Shown here piece after piece: positions 24,568-33,821 of a stretch of 56,724 nt of DNA. The notes under the pieces are model-generated. The model had not been told where the DNA came from. It saw only the letters and a list, made by a program, of their open reading frames with translations, and did not search any database. Each line of letters opens with the position of its first letter. Within the stretch, counting starts at the first letter, position 1. The position numbers and the translations under genes are program-made. Where the stretch lies: the NCBI RefSeq assembly GCF_910588395.1, contig NZ_CAJUPA010000014.1, positions 1 through 56,724 on the forward strand, written 5' to 3'. The stretch comes from an uncultured Faecalibaculum sp. (GTDB lineage: Bacteria > Bacillota_I > Bacilli_A > Erysipelotrichales > Erysipelotrichaceae).

Positions 24568-25157
24568 GCCGCCGGCAACAGACACCTGTGTCCGCCAGTC
24601 AGTTTGACTCGGCAGACTGGAAGAAAGAAAAGAAACGGATTTTGTATCAGAGAAAGTTCCGGGACACGCTGAAAAGCACCGTTGCGGTGCTGGTGGTGGT
24701 CGCCGCCCTGGCGATCCTTGCCGCCACCCTGTGGCTCCCGGTCCTGCGCATCTACGGAAACTCCATGACACCCACACTGCACGAAGGCAACATTGTGGCC
24801 ACGGTGAAAACCACCGAGTTTGAACCCGGCGACGTGGTGGCCTTCTACTACAACAACAAGCTGCTGGTCAAGCGGGTCATAGCCGGACCGGGAGACTGGG
24901 TGGACATGGCGGATGACGGCACTGTGTACGTCAACGGCAGAGAGCTAGAGGAGCCGTATCTGGAGGAAAAGGCGCTGGGGGAAACCAACATCGAGTATCC
25001 CTATCAGGTACCGGAAGACCGGTGGTTTGTGATGGGAGATCACCGCAGCGTATCCCTGGACTCCAGGACAAAGGCAATCGGCGCGATCGCCGAGGAACAG
25101 ATCGTCGGAAAACTCGTCTGGCGGCTGTGGCCCTTCGATGCCGCAGGGACTTTGTAG
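24564..25157 (+). CDS. signal peptidase I of the pilus operon
   Basis: 197 residues. One membrane anchor (about 36-58), then the catalytic Ser in IYGNSMTPTL, the substrate-binding EPGDVVAF, the general-base Lys in LVKRVIAGPGDWV, and GDHRSVSLDSR (box E). All SPase I boxes are present. It cleaves signal peptides at the outer membrane face. Pilus loci often carry a dedicated SipA-type signal peptidase, sometimes with a folding role, but those pilus SipA proteins often lack the catalytic pair; this one keeps it. Starts inside the preceding gene and ends 12 bases before the adhesin. Confidence 0.92.
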   Translation: MSRRQQTPVSASQFDSADWKKEKKRILYQRKFRDTLKSTVAVLVVVAALAILAATLWLPVLRIYGNSMTPTLHEGNIVATVKTTEFEPGDVVAFYYNNKLLVKRVIAGPGDWVDMADDGTVYVNGRELEEPYLEEKALGETNIEYPYQVPEDRWFVMGDHRSVSLDSRTKAIGAIAEEQIVGKLVWRLWPFDAAGTL

Positions 25158-25169
25158 AAAGGAAATTTG

Positions 25170-28100
25170 ATGATGAAAGGACACCGCCATATCCGCAGGA
25201 AACTGGTGGGAGCGCTGGCGGCGCTGGTTGTCTTCTGCACAACCTACGCCCTGATCCTTCCCGCTGTGACTTTGTCCACCGAAGCACACTGCGGCAAGGA
25301 AGAGCACACCCATACGAGTGACTGCTACAGAAGCGATGAATATCTGTGCGGGCAGGAAGAGTCCGCCGTGAGTGAAGGTCATGTCCATGACGAAACCTGT
25401 TATCAGGACGTGCAGACTGTGATCTGCGGCCTGGAAGAAAACGAATTCCACACCCACGATGAAACCTGCTACCAGACAGAACAGGTTCTGATCTGCGACA
25501 AGGAAGAATCGGAAGGAGCAGAGGGACATACTCATACAGCCGACTGCAAAAAGAGCGATGAGCCGATTTGCGGCAAGGAGGAGCACACCCATTCCAGACA
25601 GTGCGAATCCGACCCGGACGCAGTGGAAACCGAGGAGGACTGGAAGAAGTCTCTGCCCCGGGATCTGAAAGAAGATGTGCGGGAGCGCATTCTGCAGGTG
25701 GCCGAAAGTCAGCTGGGATACAGGGAATCCGAAAAGAACTTCCGGGTCAATGAAGACAAAACGGAGGATGGATTCACCCGCTATGGCGAATGGGCCGGTG
25801 ACCGGTATGGTGACTGGAACAATGCCTTTACCGGCTGGGTGCTGAAGTACGGGGAAGTGGATATCGCATTTGAAAATGATCTGGGTAAATGGATCAATGA
25901 CCTGCAGGATGAGCTGACGCAGGAACCGGAAACCGGCATGGCTGGATTCTTCCGGGATGACAACGCGGTTCTACGGTCCGGGATTGTGAAGGGCATCAAA
26001 GACACGGAGATCCTTGTCATTGAAGGTGATAAGGACAAAGAGGTCAGGGAAACGAAAGTTCCCAGAGATCAGTTCGTAGCTTATCTGGACACAGCCAGAA
26101 AAGTGGAAATCGTCGATCCATCTGAACCGGGTTCAGAAGGAAATGACACAGAAGAGTCGGCAATGGAAAAATCCGTCAGGATCGACGGACAGAAACAGGT
26201 TGAAATCGGCGATGAAGTTACACTGACAGCCCAGACTGCTGGGTTTGAAAACGAAGATTCGCTCACGTATCAGTGGCAGTACAAATCCGGTGATGGGGAC
26301 TGGACGGATCTGCCGGATGGTACAGACAAGACACATCTGGTGATCGTGGATGAGGAAAACATCGACTGGATCTACCGCGTGGGTGTACAGGAACAGCCCG
26401 AAGCTGTGGGCGGTATCCCCGTGAATGCGTATCCCAGGCTGGTTGTGCCTGGAGTCCGGTTTGATGAGACTGCAGATATCAATGGAGGAGAGTCTGGAAC
26501 CATTTATTCCGATGAATTTGATTTCAATCAGGATAGCCTTCAGGTACTTGCGGATTCCAGAGCCAGTTCGGTGATTCAAATTACCAAAGGATGGACGCAA
26601 TCTCACTCTGCCTATACATCTGTGGATATCAATATATATCGCAGAAACAGTGATGCAGGTGCTGATGAAAGCGAAGTGGGAGAACTGGTTGATAAGGTTA
26701 CGTTATCGGCGGATAACAACTGGACAACTACATGGAATCTTCCGGATGGTGAGACAGATCCGAATCAGTTCATCGTGCGCGAAGCGCCGATTTCAGGATG
26801 GACTGGTTTGTATACACGGTTTGATCCCAATCATCTTCTGATAGCAGCCAGTCAGTTAAACAAGAATGACAGCTATTTAATCATGGATGCGTCCATGGAA
26901 CATTTCCTGACTCTGGAGGATGGAAGGCTGGTCACAAAATCTATCACTGTCTCCAACAGTACGGAAAGATACGATCCGGCCAATTATCCCGAATCTGCTT
27001 TCTGGACATCAGATAGCTCTGGAAGGCTAAGTAATGGAGGTTTCTATCTGAATACCAGTTCCAGTGGGCTTAATTGTTATGAGAATTCCAATTATGGGAC
27101 AAAATTCTCGTATGAAGCTACTAAGAACAACAATAATGGTGAGGATGTTAGTCGGGGATTATATAAAGATAGTCGAAAGGTATCCTTCTCAAATGGAACT
27201 TTTTCCACCTCTAAAACTACTAATAATGGAGACAGAGTCTGGCTTTTCAAAGTTCACTCTTCAGGAAGCGGTTCAGATGCACAGAAGGTTCTTATCACAA
27301 ACACGCCGAACTACAGTGTAAATCCTGATGCCGGTACAGGAAATGACAGTCTGGCTTACGGATTTCCCATTGCGAAACAGATTGATTATCTGGGAGATGG
27401 TGTAGAAAACAAGGATACTGATGCTGCAGAGAATCTGGAAAACAAATATAGACTGTATCTGTCAGCCGGTCCCATTGCAGGAGATGCTGCGGAAACACCG
27501 GTGAATATTCTTTATGTTGTAGATACTTCTGGAAGTATGAAAAATAACAACCGAATGAGCAACGCTAATAAGGCTATAGAAAATTCCTGGTCGGCAATTC
27601 GTTCTCTTAATGAAGCGAAAAACCAAATGTCTGTTGTTGAGTTCGGCTCACAATCAAGTGTTTCAACAGATTGGACCAGTGCTGCATGGGGCGACGCGGA
27701 TTACTTGAAGTACTACGATAACTGGAATGGTGGAACAAACTACCAAGCTGGATTAAAGGAAGCAGAAACTCAAATAGAAAAAATTCGAAAGAAAAATAAC
27801 TACCCAATTTTTATGGTCTTTCTTTCTGATGGTGCTGCTACATATGGCGGAGCTTGTGAACCGCCAACTTATTATTCTAACTTTCCAAACTGTGATTATG
27901 GCAATGGACAAGATAGCTATAGGGCAGAACTCGTTCAATATACTCTTCAGGAGATCATAAACTTCCGTCAGAAATATCCTGATGTGAATATCTCCGTTAT
28001 TGGCCTGGATCATTCTGACAGGAACGGATATTTCCCCCTGCTTGCAACGGGCAATCAGATTTACAACGGAACTACAGGTACTCTGGTGGATCAGATGACT

Positions 28101-29150
28101 GCGGTCATTGCCGGTCCTTCCATTACAAAAGGCAAGATTGTGGATAAACTTTCGGATTATGTACAGTTCTCTGAAGTCCCCAATGTAAAACTGGTGGCGA
28201 AGGATAAACAGTCAAATCACGAATACACTTTGTGGTCCGATGGTCAGATTCAGGATTTTATTCTGACAAAACTTGGTGGAGGAACAGAGAACCAGAAGGC
28301 TGTATTTGGAAGCATAACAAATCCGGTTACCTGGAATGTGCAGGATAAAACAATTCAGGTAGAGTTCAATCCCGACTGGAATATGAATACCCGATATGAA
28401 TATGTACTTTCATTTGATGTGGATGTGACAGATCCGGCTTACGAAAAGTTTGTGGAAACTGGATATCCCGACACAGGAGATGAAGAGACGGATGTTGCAG
28501 ACAATACAACATCCTCAGCGAAAAATGGCTTCTATTCGAATGTATCAGGCCCGGATACCTCAGCATTCCAGTTCTCTTTCAACAACAAAGAATACAAGCG
28601 CGAGTATTTCAAGCCGGTGGTTCAGGTACATCAGCGAATCGATTTGAATAAGGTAGATGCTGCAAATCAGAAGACTGGTTTATCAGGCGCCGTATTCACT
28701 CTCTACAAAGAAGGCGGTTCGACTATAGCGGGTTCAGATTATTCAGGAACTGTTATTCGTGATGATCTGACCACAGGTGCGAATGGTCAGCTGACACTGC
28801 CGACACTGGAGCAGGGAACTTACTATCTTCAGGAAACAAAAGCTCCGTCTGGTTATGTTTCGACAGGAACTGTATGGAAGCTTACTCTGACAAACAAACT
28901 GGATATTGAAGGTGAAGGTCTCTCGTTTAAAGGAACTTCGGGAACCAGTTCAAACGGAACAATTGAGAAAGATCCGCTGACACAATCTTTTGTGCTCCAG
29001 ATCACGAATACGGCAGGAAAACCGCTGCCTAATACCGGTGGATCCGGTACCAAACTTCTTACATCTGCAGGCGGGGTAATGATTGCTGGCAGTCTGCTTA
29101 TGTACGGATACAGGAAGAGGCTTAGGGGCAAAGAAAGGAGGTTGAAGTAA
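25170..29150 (+). CDS. large LPxTG pilus adhesin with VWA domain and a dead CHAP-like domain
   Basis: 1326 residues. Order: signal peptide (about 1-38); tandem Cys/HxH units (about 40-145) of the type CGKEEHTHTSDC, HVHDETC, HTHDETC, HTHTADC and HTHSRQC; a CHAP-like domain (about 175-305) in which the usual catalytic Cys is Asn217 (DWNNAF) and the usual His is Arg269 (LRSGIV); an Ig-like domain (about 330-430); a VWA domain (about 770-980) with intact MIDAS DTSGSM, GGTNY and FLSDG; a CnaB/SpaA-type domain (about 1150-1250); and the sorting signal LPNTG with membrane segment and basic tail. The region after about 26500 is clearly more AT-rich than the beginning, so the gene may be mosaic. Likely tip adhesin of the pilus. 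Confidence 0.85.
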   Translation: MMKGHRHIRRKLVGALAALVVFCTTYALILPAVTLSTEAHCGKEEHTHTSDCYRSDEYLCGQEESAVSEGHVHDETCYQDVQTVICGLEENEFHTHDETCYQTEQVLICDKEESEGAEGHTHTADCKKSDEPICGKEEHTHSRQCESDPDAVETEEDWKKSLPRDLKEDVRERILQVAESQLGYRESEKNFRVNEDKTEDGFTRYGEWAGDRYGDWNNAFTGWVLKYGEVDIAFENDLGKWINDLQDELTQEPETGMAGFFRDDNAVLRSGIVKGIKDTEILVIEGDKDKEVRETKVPRDQFVAYLDTARKVEIVDPSEPGSEGNDTEESAMEKSVRIDGQKQVEIGDEVTLTAQTAGFENEDSLTYQWQYKSGDGDWTDLPDGTDKTHLVIVDEENIDWIYRVGVQEQPEAVGGIPVNAYPRLVVPGVRFDETADINGGESGTIYSDEFDFNQDSLQVLADSRASSVIQITKGWTQSHSAYTSVDINIYRRNSDAGADESEVGELVDKVTLSADNNWTTTWNLPDGETDPNQFIVREAPISGWTGLYTRFDPNHLLIAASQLNKNDSYLIMDASMEHFLTLEDGRLVTKSITVSNSTERYDPANYPESAFWTSDSSGRLSNGGFYLNTSSSGLNCYENSNYGTKFSYEATKNNNNGEDVSRGLYKDSRKVSFSNGTFSTSKTTNNGDRVWLFKVHSSGSGSDAQKVLITNTPNYSVNPDAGTGNDSLAYGFPIAKQIDYLGDGVENKDTDAAENLENKYRLYLSAGPIAGDAAETPVNILYVVDTSGSMKNNNRMSNANKAIENSWSAIRSLNEAKNQMSVVEFGSQSSVSTDWTSAAWGDADYLKYYDNWNGGTNYQAGLKEAETQIEKIRKKNNYPIFMVFLSDGAATYGGACEPPTYYSNFPNCDYGNGQDSYRAELVQYTLQEIINFRQKYPDVNISVIGLDHSDRNGYFPLLATGNQIYNGTTGTLVDQMTAVIAGPSITKGKIVDKLSDYVQFSEVPNVKLVAKDKQSNHEYTLWSDGQIQDFILTKLGGGTENQKAVFGSITNPVTWNVQDKTIQVEFNPDWNMNTRYEYVLSFDVDVTDPAYEKFVETGYPDTGDEETDVADNTTSSAKNGFYSNVSGPDTSAFQFSFNNKEYKREYFKPVVQVHQRIDLNKVDAANQKTGLSGAVFTLYKEGGSTIAGSDYSGTVIRDDLTTGANGQLTLPTLEQGTYYLQETKAPSGYVSTGTVWKLTLTNKLDIEGEGLSFKGTSGTSSNGTIEKDPLTQSFVLQITNTAGKPLPNTGGSGTKLLTSAGGVMIAGSLLMYGYRKRLRGKERRLK

Positions 29151-29236
29151 AAGCCTCCGCCCCTGACCTTTAGGGGACTGTATTCGATATAAAAATGTTC
29201 CGGGAATTTGATACCGGAAAGGAAAGAAAGGAAATT

Positions 29237-30739
29237 ATGAAACACACATTCAAGAAACTGTTTTCTGTTCTTGCGGCGTTCATGATGGTGGTTGGTCTTG
29301 GACTGACGACTGTGAAGGCTGAAGAGACTGGGACTATTACAGTAGAGAACGCCCAGCAAAATACTACCTATACCTTATATAAGGTATTAGATATTGAATC
29401 ATCTGGAGCTGCAGTGTCTTACTATACACAAGAAAAGACTGTAGCTGATGCTTTCGCAAATGCAAAAGTAGGTGAGAAATCACTGTTTGTTGTTAATGGT
29501 CCCGATGGACAGTCACGGTATAACGTTTCGATAGCAGATGGTGTAACTGATCCAGAGGCTCTTGCTTGGATTAAAACAAACATTGCTACCGGATCCGTAG
29601 GAACGAATGTAGCAGAAAAGATTACAGAAGATGGTCAAACCACTGTTGTATTCAATAAAATTGCTTCCGGATATTACTATGTAACAACAAGCAATGGCTC
29701 TGTTGTAACCATTACCAATGCAGATAACACAGTTCGAATTGAAGATAAAAACGAACACGAACCCACAGTTCCGGATGATGGTTTAAAACAACTGGTTGGT
29801 GAAAATGGTAAGGTTACTTCTTCTGCTCAGATTGGAGATACGAAGAACTATAAGATTGCTTTCACAGCAACGAACTACACTGGCTCGGGTGATGATCTGA
29901 CTCAGATTACAAAATATGTAGTGACTGACACTCCGACTGGTATTGCCTACAACAACGATTTTGCGGTTAAAGTTGGCAACACCACACTTACAAAGGTTCA
30001 AGGTACAGCTACTGAAAAAGGTACTTACTCCATGTCCACAGATGCTGAAACAGGTGCCGTAACATTCACGATTCCCTGGGGAAAGGCTGCAGTAGCAGCT
30101 ACCGGAGATACCGAAGGAAAACCTGCAGAGAGTTTCTATGCCTCTCCTTCTGATGTAAAGATTACCTATTCGGCTACAGTTACTACTGAAGATGTAGCTG
30201 TAAAAAACCATGCTTCTCTTGTTGTAAACAGCGGCGAGCCGATTAAAGGAAACGATGTAACCATCGATACAGCGAGAATTCAGATTAAAAAGTATATTAC
30301 TGGAACAGAAGAGTTCCTTGCTGATGCTGAGTTTAAGCTGATGAAGGGTAATGATGAAGTTAAACTGCTGCAGGATGAGGACGGTACATATTATGTAGCT
30401 CCTGCAGTTAAAAATGGAGAAGAAACTCCGGAATATGCAACCCTGAAATCCAATGCTACAGCGGCTCTCGTTGTTCGTGGTTTGGACCCCAAAGCATCTT
30501 ATACCATTCAGGAAACAAAGGCTCCGGCAGGTTATAAACTTGATCCTGAAGTGAAAAATGTGGAATTTACTGCAGGCGATGCAAACACTGTTCGGTTTAC
30601 TCTGTCAGTTTACAACGAAGCTGGTTCTTCGCTGCCTTCTACAGGTGGTATGGGTACAACCGTTCTCTACACAATAGGTGGCGCATTGGTAGTGGGTGCT
30701 GCAATCATCCTGATTACCAAGAAAAGAATGGCTGCTTAA
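29237..30739 (+). CDS. major pilin, SpaA/isopeptide type, LPxTG
   Basis: 500 residues. Signal peptide with cleavage after TVKA. Fimbrial isopeptide-forming domains follow: the D2-like domain around FTATNYTGSGDDLTQITKYVVTDTPTGI, and a C-terminal CnaB-like domain (IQIKKYITGTEEFLADAEFKLMKG to YTIQETKAPAGYKL, whose Glu is the E-box residue for the Lys-Asn bond). The sorting signal is LPSTG with a hydrophobic stretch and KKRMAA. Size and layout fit the shaft subunit that the sortase at 30804 would polymerise. AT-richer than the flanking chromosome. Start at 29237 follows AAAGGAAAT. Confidence 0.88.
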   Translation: MKHTFKKLFSVLAAFMMVVGLGLTTVKAEETGTITVENAQQNTTYTLYKVLDIESSGAAVSYYTQEKTVADAFANAKVGEKSLFVVNGPDGQSRYNVSIADGVTDPEALAWIKTNIATGSVGTNVAEKITEDGQTTVVFNKIASGYYYVTTSNGSVVTITNADNTVRIEDKNEHEPTVPDDGLKQLVGENGKVTSSAQIGDTKNYKIAFTATNYTGSGDDLTQITKYVVTDTPTGIAYNNDFAVKVGNTTLTKVQGTATEKGTYSMSTDAETGAVTFTIPWGKAAVAATGDTEGKPAESFYASPSDVKITYSATVTTEDVAVKNHASLVVNSGEPIKGNDVTIDTARIQIKKYITGTEEFLADAEFKLMKGNDEVKLLQDEDGTYYVAPAVKNGEETPEYATLKSNATAALVVRGLDPKASYTIQETKAPAGYKLDPEVKNVEFTAGDANTVRFTLSVYNEAGSSLPSTGGMGTTVLYTIGGALVVGAAIILITKKRMAA

Positions 30740-30764
30740 TTACCGCATATTGATTCAGTAACTT

Positions 30765-30789
30765 GCTATTGGAACATTGTTCCAATGGC
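30765..30789 (+). promoter_or_regulatory. palindromic stem-loop between pilin and sortase genes
   Basis: ATTGGAACA (30768-30776) and TGTTCCAAT (30778-30786) are perfect arms around one base, with outer GC pairs. No T run follows, so it is not a plain terminator. It could block exonucleases and set the pilin mRNA above the sortase mRNA, or be an operator. Confidence 0.45.
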
Positions 30790-30803
30790 AGGGAGAGTTC
30801 TGC

Positions 30804-31640
30804 ATGAAAAACTATATTAAAAAGAATTGGTCAACGATTCTTCTGGTATTGGTCTTTGCGGCAGGACTGTCCCTGCTGTTGTATCCGACAGTAGCTGACT
30901 GGTGGAATAACCTTAATTCTTCATATGCTGTGAGTGACTATCAGAATAATGTGGCTAAATTGTCTGATGAAGAATATGCAAGAATATTTGAAGAATCTGA
31001 AATCTATAACAACGATCTCCTGAAGGAACCTAACCGATTCAATCCAACCGATTCTATGCATGAGCGTTATCAATCGTTGTTGGCGGTTGGTGAAGAGAAT
31101 TCGAGAATGATGGGTATATTAAAAATTCCATCTATTCGGGTAAATCTTCCTATTTATCACGGGACGGAAGAGTCTGTTCTGAAGTCTGCGGTTGGTCATA
31201 TTGAAGGTTCATCACTACCTATTGGTGGTGAATCCACTCATACGATTATTTCGGGTCACCGCGGTTTGCCTTCAGCAAAGCTACTGACAGATTTGGATAA
31301 GTTGGAAGAAGGGGACTATTTCACAATCACAGTTCTGGATGATACCTGTACCTACATGGTTGACCAGATCAAGATTGTAGAGCCGGAAGACTTTACATAT
31401 TTGCAGATTGAGCCTGGGGAGGATCTGGCAACACTGGTTACCTGTACTCCATATGGCATCAATACCCATCGTCTGCTGGTCCGTGGTCATCGTGTGGATA
31501 ATCTGCCGGATGATTTCATCAATACACGGAATGAGGCGATGCTGATTGACAACAAGCTCGTGGCGCTGTTTATTGCTGTTCCTGTTCTGATAGCGCTGTT
31601 TGTCTGGGTCATGGTTAGAGGACGGAAGAAGAAAGTTTAG
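30804..31640 (+). CDS. class C (pilus) sortase
   Basis: 278 residues. N-terminal membrane segment (about 9-27), catalytic His in TIISGHRGLPSAKLL, catalytic Cys in TLVTCTPYGINTHRLLVRGHR (the TLxTC motif and the Arg), and a second membrane segment near the C-terminus (about 248-268). Two membrane spans and HRLLVRGHR are typical of the pilin-polymerising class. The lid region (NNDLLKEPNRFNP) lacks the usual DPW/DPF triad. It would join LPSTG pilins and attach the LPNTG adhesin. Start 30804 follows GGGAGAG. Confidence 0.9.
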   Translation: MKNYIKKNWSTILLVLVFAAGLSLLLYPTVADWWNNLNSSYAVSDYQNNVAKLSDEEYARIFEESEIYNNDLLKEPNRFNPTDSMHERYQSLLAVGEENSRMMGILKIPSIRVNLPIYHGTEESVLKSAVGHIEGSSLPIGGESTHTIISGHRGLPSAKLLTDLDKLEEGDYFTITVLDDTCTYMVDQIKIVEPEDFTYLQIEPGEDLATLVTCTPYGINTHRLLVRGHRVDNLPDDFINTRNEAMLIDNKLVALFIAVPVLIALFVWVMVRGRKKKV

Positions 31641-31657
31641 AAAGTTGAGGGAAGCTT

Positions 31658-32359
31658 ATGAAGGGAATGTTGAAAAGGCTGTGGATCCTTCTGCTGATAC
31701 CGCTGTTTGCAACTATGCCGGTGATGGCACAGGATATTGATTTGAGTGAGCGGGGATCACTGACGATTTCATTCAATGGTCAGTATCCGCTGGAAGGTTC
31801 ATCCTATGCAATCTGGCAGGTGGCAACGATTGGTGTGTCTGAGACGAGTCCATATGAATATCAGAATGCGCCTGGGTTTGAAGGAATCCGGTTCCATTTT
31901 ACGGAGCAGGATCTGAACTATTGGGATGCGGATGAGTCCCGTCCTCTGATTGAGTTTGTGGGGGACTTTATTGATCAGAATCAGCTGCGTCCTTATGCAA
32001 CGAGGACGATTGGAGAGTCCAATACAGTTACCTTTGCGGATCTGCCGCTGGGAATTTATTATGTGCGACAGACAGAACTGGGAGAAGCCGGGTATGTCAT
32101 GACTTCGTATTTGGCAACAATTCCAGATGAGTCCGGCAGTTATGATGTGACTTCTTTCGGGAAGACAGACCCGTACAGGAATGAAGAACCGAATAAGCCT
32201 GGCAAGAAGGATCCTCCTGCGGGAAAAGAACCTTCAAAGCCTTCCAAGGCAAAGACGGCGGCTGAGATGCAGCAGGATCAGTTCCTGTTGCTGGCAGGGG
32301 TTTCTCTGAGTGCTTTGGCATTGATTATGCTGTGGAAGCGGAAGAAGGAAGCGGCATAG
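31658..32359 (+). CDS. minor pilin, CnaB-like, without a recognisable LPxTG
   Basis: 233 residues. Signal peptide (cleavage after PVMA), one SpaA/CnaB-like domain (GSLTISFNGQYPLEGSSYAIWQVATIG to LPLGIYYVRQTELGEAGYVM, with the Glu of the E-box), a Pro/Lys-rich linker (NKPGKKDPPAGKEPSKPSKAKT), then a membrane segment and KRKKEAA. The tail has the shape of a sorting signal, but where LPxTG is expected the residues are AKTAAEMQQ. It may stay as a membrane-held basal subunit. 17 bases after the sortase gene. Confidence 0.8.
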   Translation: MKGMLKRLWILLLIPLFATMPVMAQDIDLSERGSLTISFNGQYPLEGSSYAIWQVATIGVSETSPYEYQNAPGFEGIRFHFTEQDLNYWDADESRPLIEFVGDFIDQNQLRPYATRTIGESNTVTFADLPLGIYYVRQTELGEAGYVMTSYLATIPDESGSYDVTSFGKTDPYRNEEPNKPGKKDPPAGKEPSKPSKAKTAAEMQQDQFLLLAGVSLSALALIMLWKRKKEAA

Positions 32360-32396
32360 CGGATCTGATTCAGATAAAATTTGTATTGAATAAAAC

Positions 32397-32445
32397 AAAC
32401 AAGGGCGCCAGTCTCCTTTTCAGGAGAATCTGATGCCCTTGTTTT
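32397..32445 (+). terminator. terminator of the pilus operon
   Basis: CAAGGGC (32400-32406) pairs with GCCCTTG (32435-32441), an inner CTCC/GGAG hairpin is present, and TTTTG follows. Confidence 0.75.
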
Positions 32446-32459
32446 GCATATAGGACTAC

Positions 32460-32510
32460 AAAAATAGGGTACAAATGGGATTGGATTTCCGAAATTTGTA
32501 CCCTATTTCC
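32460..32510. repeat. TAGGGTACAAAT hairpin, copy 1
   Basis: AAATAGGGTACAAAT (32462-32476) and its exact complement ATTTGTACCCTATTT (32494-32508). The same arm sequence occurs in two more hairpins at 33554 and 34566. On the minus strand it can end the Fic gene transcript (T run after the stem). Confidence 0.75.
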
Positions 32511-32532
32511 ATTCGCTCGTATAGGTTTGCCA

Positions 32533-33486
32533 TCAATCAATTCTCTTCCAGCAGTGCTCTTTCAGAAACTTCCGGATTGATTCTGTGTCTCTTCCTTCGT
32601 AGTACTGAATCAGAAGGTTTTTGAAAATATCCACTTTCTCCTCGGGAATTGTTAATAATCCACTGCCGCTGGATATCAATAGATGATTGGCAAAGATGAC
32701 TGCAGCCCGTTTATTGCCGTCAATGAAGATCTGAGTTTTCATGCAGTACAAAAGCAAATCAATCGATCTGTCTATGACTGTTTTTTCTGATTCAACGATT
32801 GCCTGTATGGATTCAAGGACTATGGTTTTGATTGGCAGGGAAGGAATATAAGACGATCCTTTGATAGAGACTGGAACACTCCGTATTTCGCCTCCATTCA
32901 AGTAAAAGCCTTCATTTATCATGGAAGCCAGTACTGACAATAAGGACAGGGTGGTCGGTACCTGAAGCACATCTGGATCAAGTATGAATTCCCATGCATG
33001 TTTCAAATTCAGGATTTTCTGGATGTCAGAGGCTTTCATTCCGCTGACAATTCGATTTTCCAGAATATCTTCAGTTTGCGGAAATGTGGTTGCAACTCCT
33101 TCCAGAATGGCCTGGTCATAGATACTTTCTTTGATATGTGCCCTGGCAAAGTCCAGATTCCTGATCACCACCGGCAAAAGCTCATTTTCCTGATATCCCA
33201 GGCTGGCAAGTCTGCTTCGGATTGTCCGGATTTCTTTCTTCAGGCGGCGAGATTCTCTGTTGTCTCTGACCAGCATCTGATACAAATCATCCGAATAAGG
33301 GCCAACGTAGGTAGAGGTGTTGCGGGAACCGACACGGGACCTGACATATAAGTATTTACGGCCATGTGAAGTCTTGGTTTCGGGACTACCGGGATATGGA
33401 ATCAGATGCAATCTGGCTTCCAGATCAGCTTTTTGCTGAATCAGGTTCATAATTTCTGTTACTTCGTTGTTTTGTGGCAAATTCAA
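32533..33486 (-). CDS. Fic-domain protein with Gln in place of the catalytic His
   Basis: 317 residues. The C-terminal half has the Fic core: KTQIFIDGNKRAAVIFANHLL corresponds to the HxFxDGNKR motif of Fic enzymes, which transfer AMP or phosphate from nucleotides to proteins; the first His reads Gln here. An upstream helix with DQAILEGVATTFPQTEDIL resembles the Fic N-terminal inhibitory region (E-G followed by TTFP). The N-terminal 100 residues (HGRKYLYVRSRVGSRNTSTYVGPYSDDLYQ, then a charged helix) are not recognised. Without the His, AMPylation is doubtful. Alone on the minus strand, between two of the repeated hairpins. Confidence 0.75.
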   Translation of the reverse strand: MNLPQNNEVTEIMNLIQQKADLEARLHLIPYPGSPETKTSHGRKYLYVRSRVGSRNTSTYVGPYSDDLYQMLVRDNRESRRLKKEIRTIRSRLASLGYQENELLPVVIRNLDFARAHIKESIYDQAILEGVATTFPQTEDILENRIVSGMKASDIQKILNLKHAWEFILDPDVLQVPTTLSLLSVLASMINEGFYLNGGEIRSVPVSIKGSSYIPSLPIKTIVLESIQAIVESEKTVIDRSIDLLLYCMKTQIFIDGNKRAAVIFANHLLISSGSGLLTIPEEKVDIFKNLLIQYYEGRDTESIRKFLKEHCWKRID

Positions 33487-33553
33487 ATCTCCTTTCTATG
33501 GCTGTGACTGACTTAAAAATAGTCAGGTTTGATCCGTATATAGGAATTATCGC

Positions 33554-33604
33554 AAAAATAGGGTACAAATTGAACTGAAAATCTCTAATTTGTACCCTAT
33601 TTCT
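33554..33604. repeat. TAGGGTACAAAT hairpin, copy 2
   Basis: AAATAGGGTACAAATT (33556-33571) pairs with AATTTGTACCCTATTT (33587-33602), with a T-rich right flank. Same arms as copies 1 and 3. Confidence 0.75.
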
Positions 33605-33659
33605 TTTTATCAGGGTACACCGTTACCAATTTGAAACTCGGTGGTTTTTGAAGTTTCCG

Positions 33660-33718
33660 GCAGATAAAGCAGAAAACCAAGCAGATAGCCATATCATTCA
33701 GGGACGATATCCGGGGTT
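33660..33718. repeat. direct-repeat block, left copy
   Basis: Begins GCAGATAAAGC, continues with a near match to the block at 34675-34731 including CAGATAxGC and GGACGATA. It lies 104 bp after the start of hairpin copy 2; the right block lies 105 bp after hairpin copy 3, so hairpin plus block form one repeated unit about 1,015 bp apart. Confidence 0.6.
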
Positions 33719-33730
33719 GCAACGAAGAAA

Positions 33731-33770
33731 ACAGGCGTCAGACCCCTTTCAGATAGGGGCTGACGCCTGT
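33731..33770 (-). terminator. strong terminator of the coiled-coil gene at 34088-33822
   Basis: ACAGGCGTCAG (33731-33741) pairs with CTGACGCCTGT (33760-33770), with an inner CCCC/GGGG pairing. The minus-strand T run lies at 33727-33731. Confidence 0.75.
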
Positions 33771-33821
33771 ACTGTTCAACGATTGGGTAGATAGCAGATT
33801 CTGTGCATACATGCAGACAGC

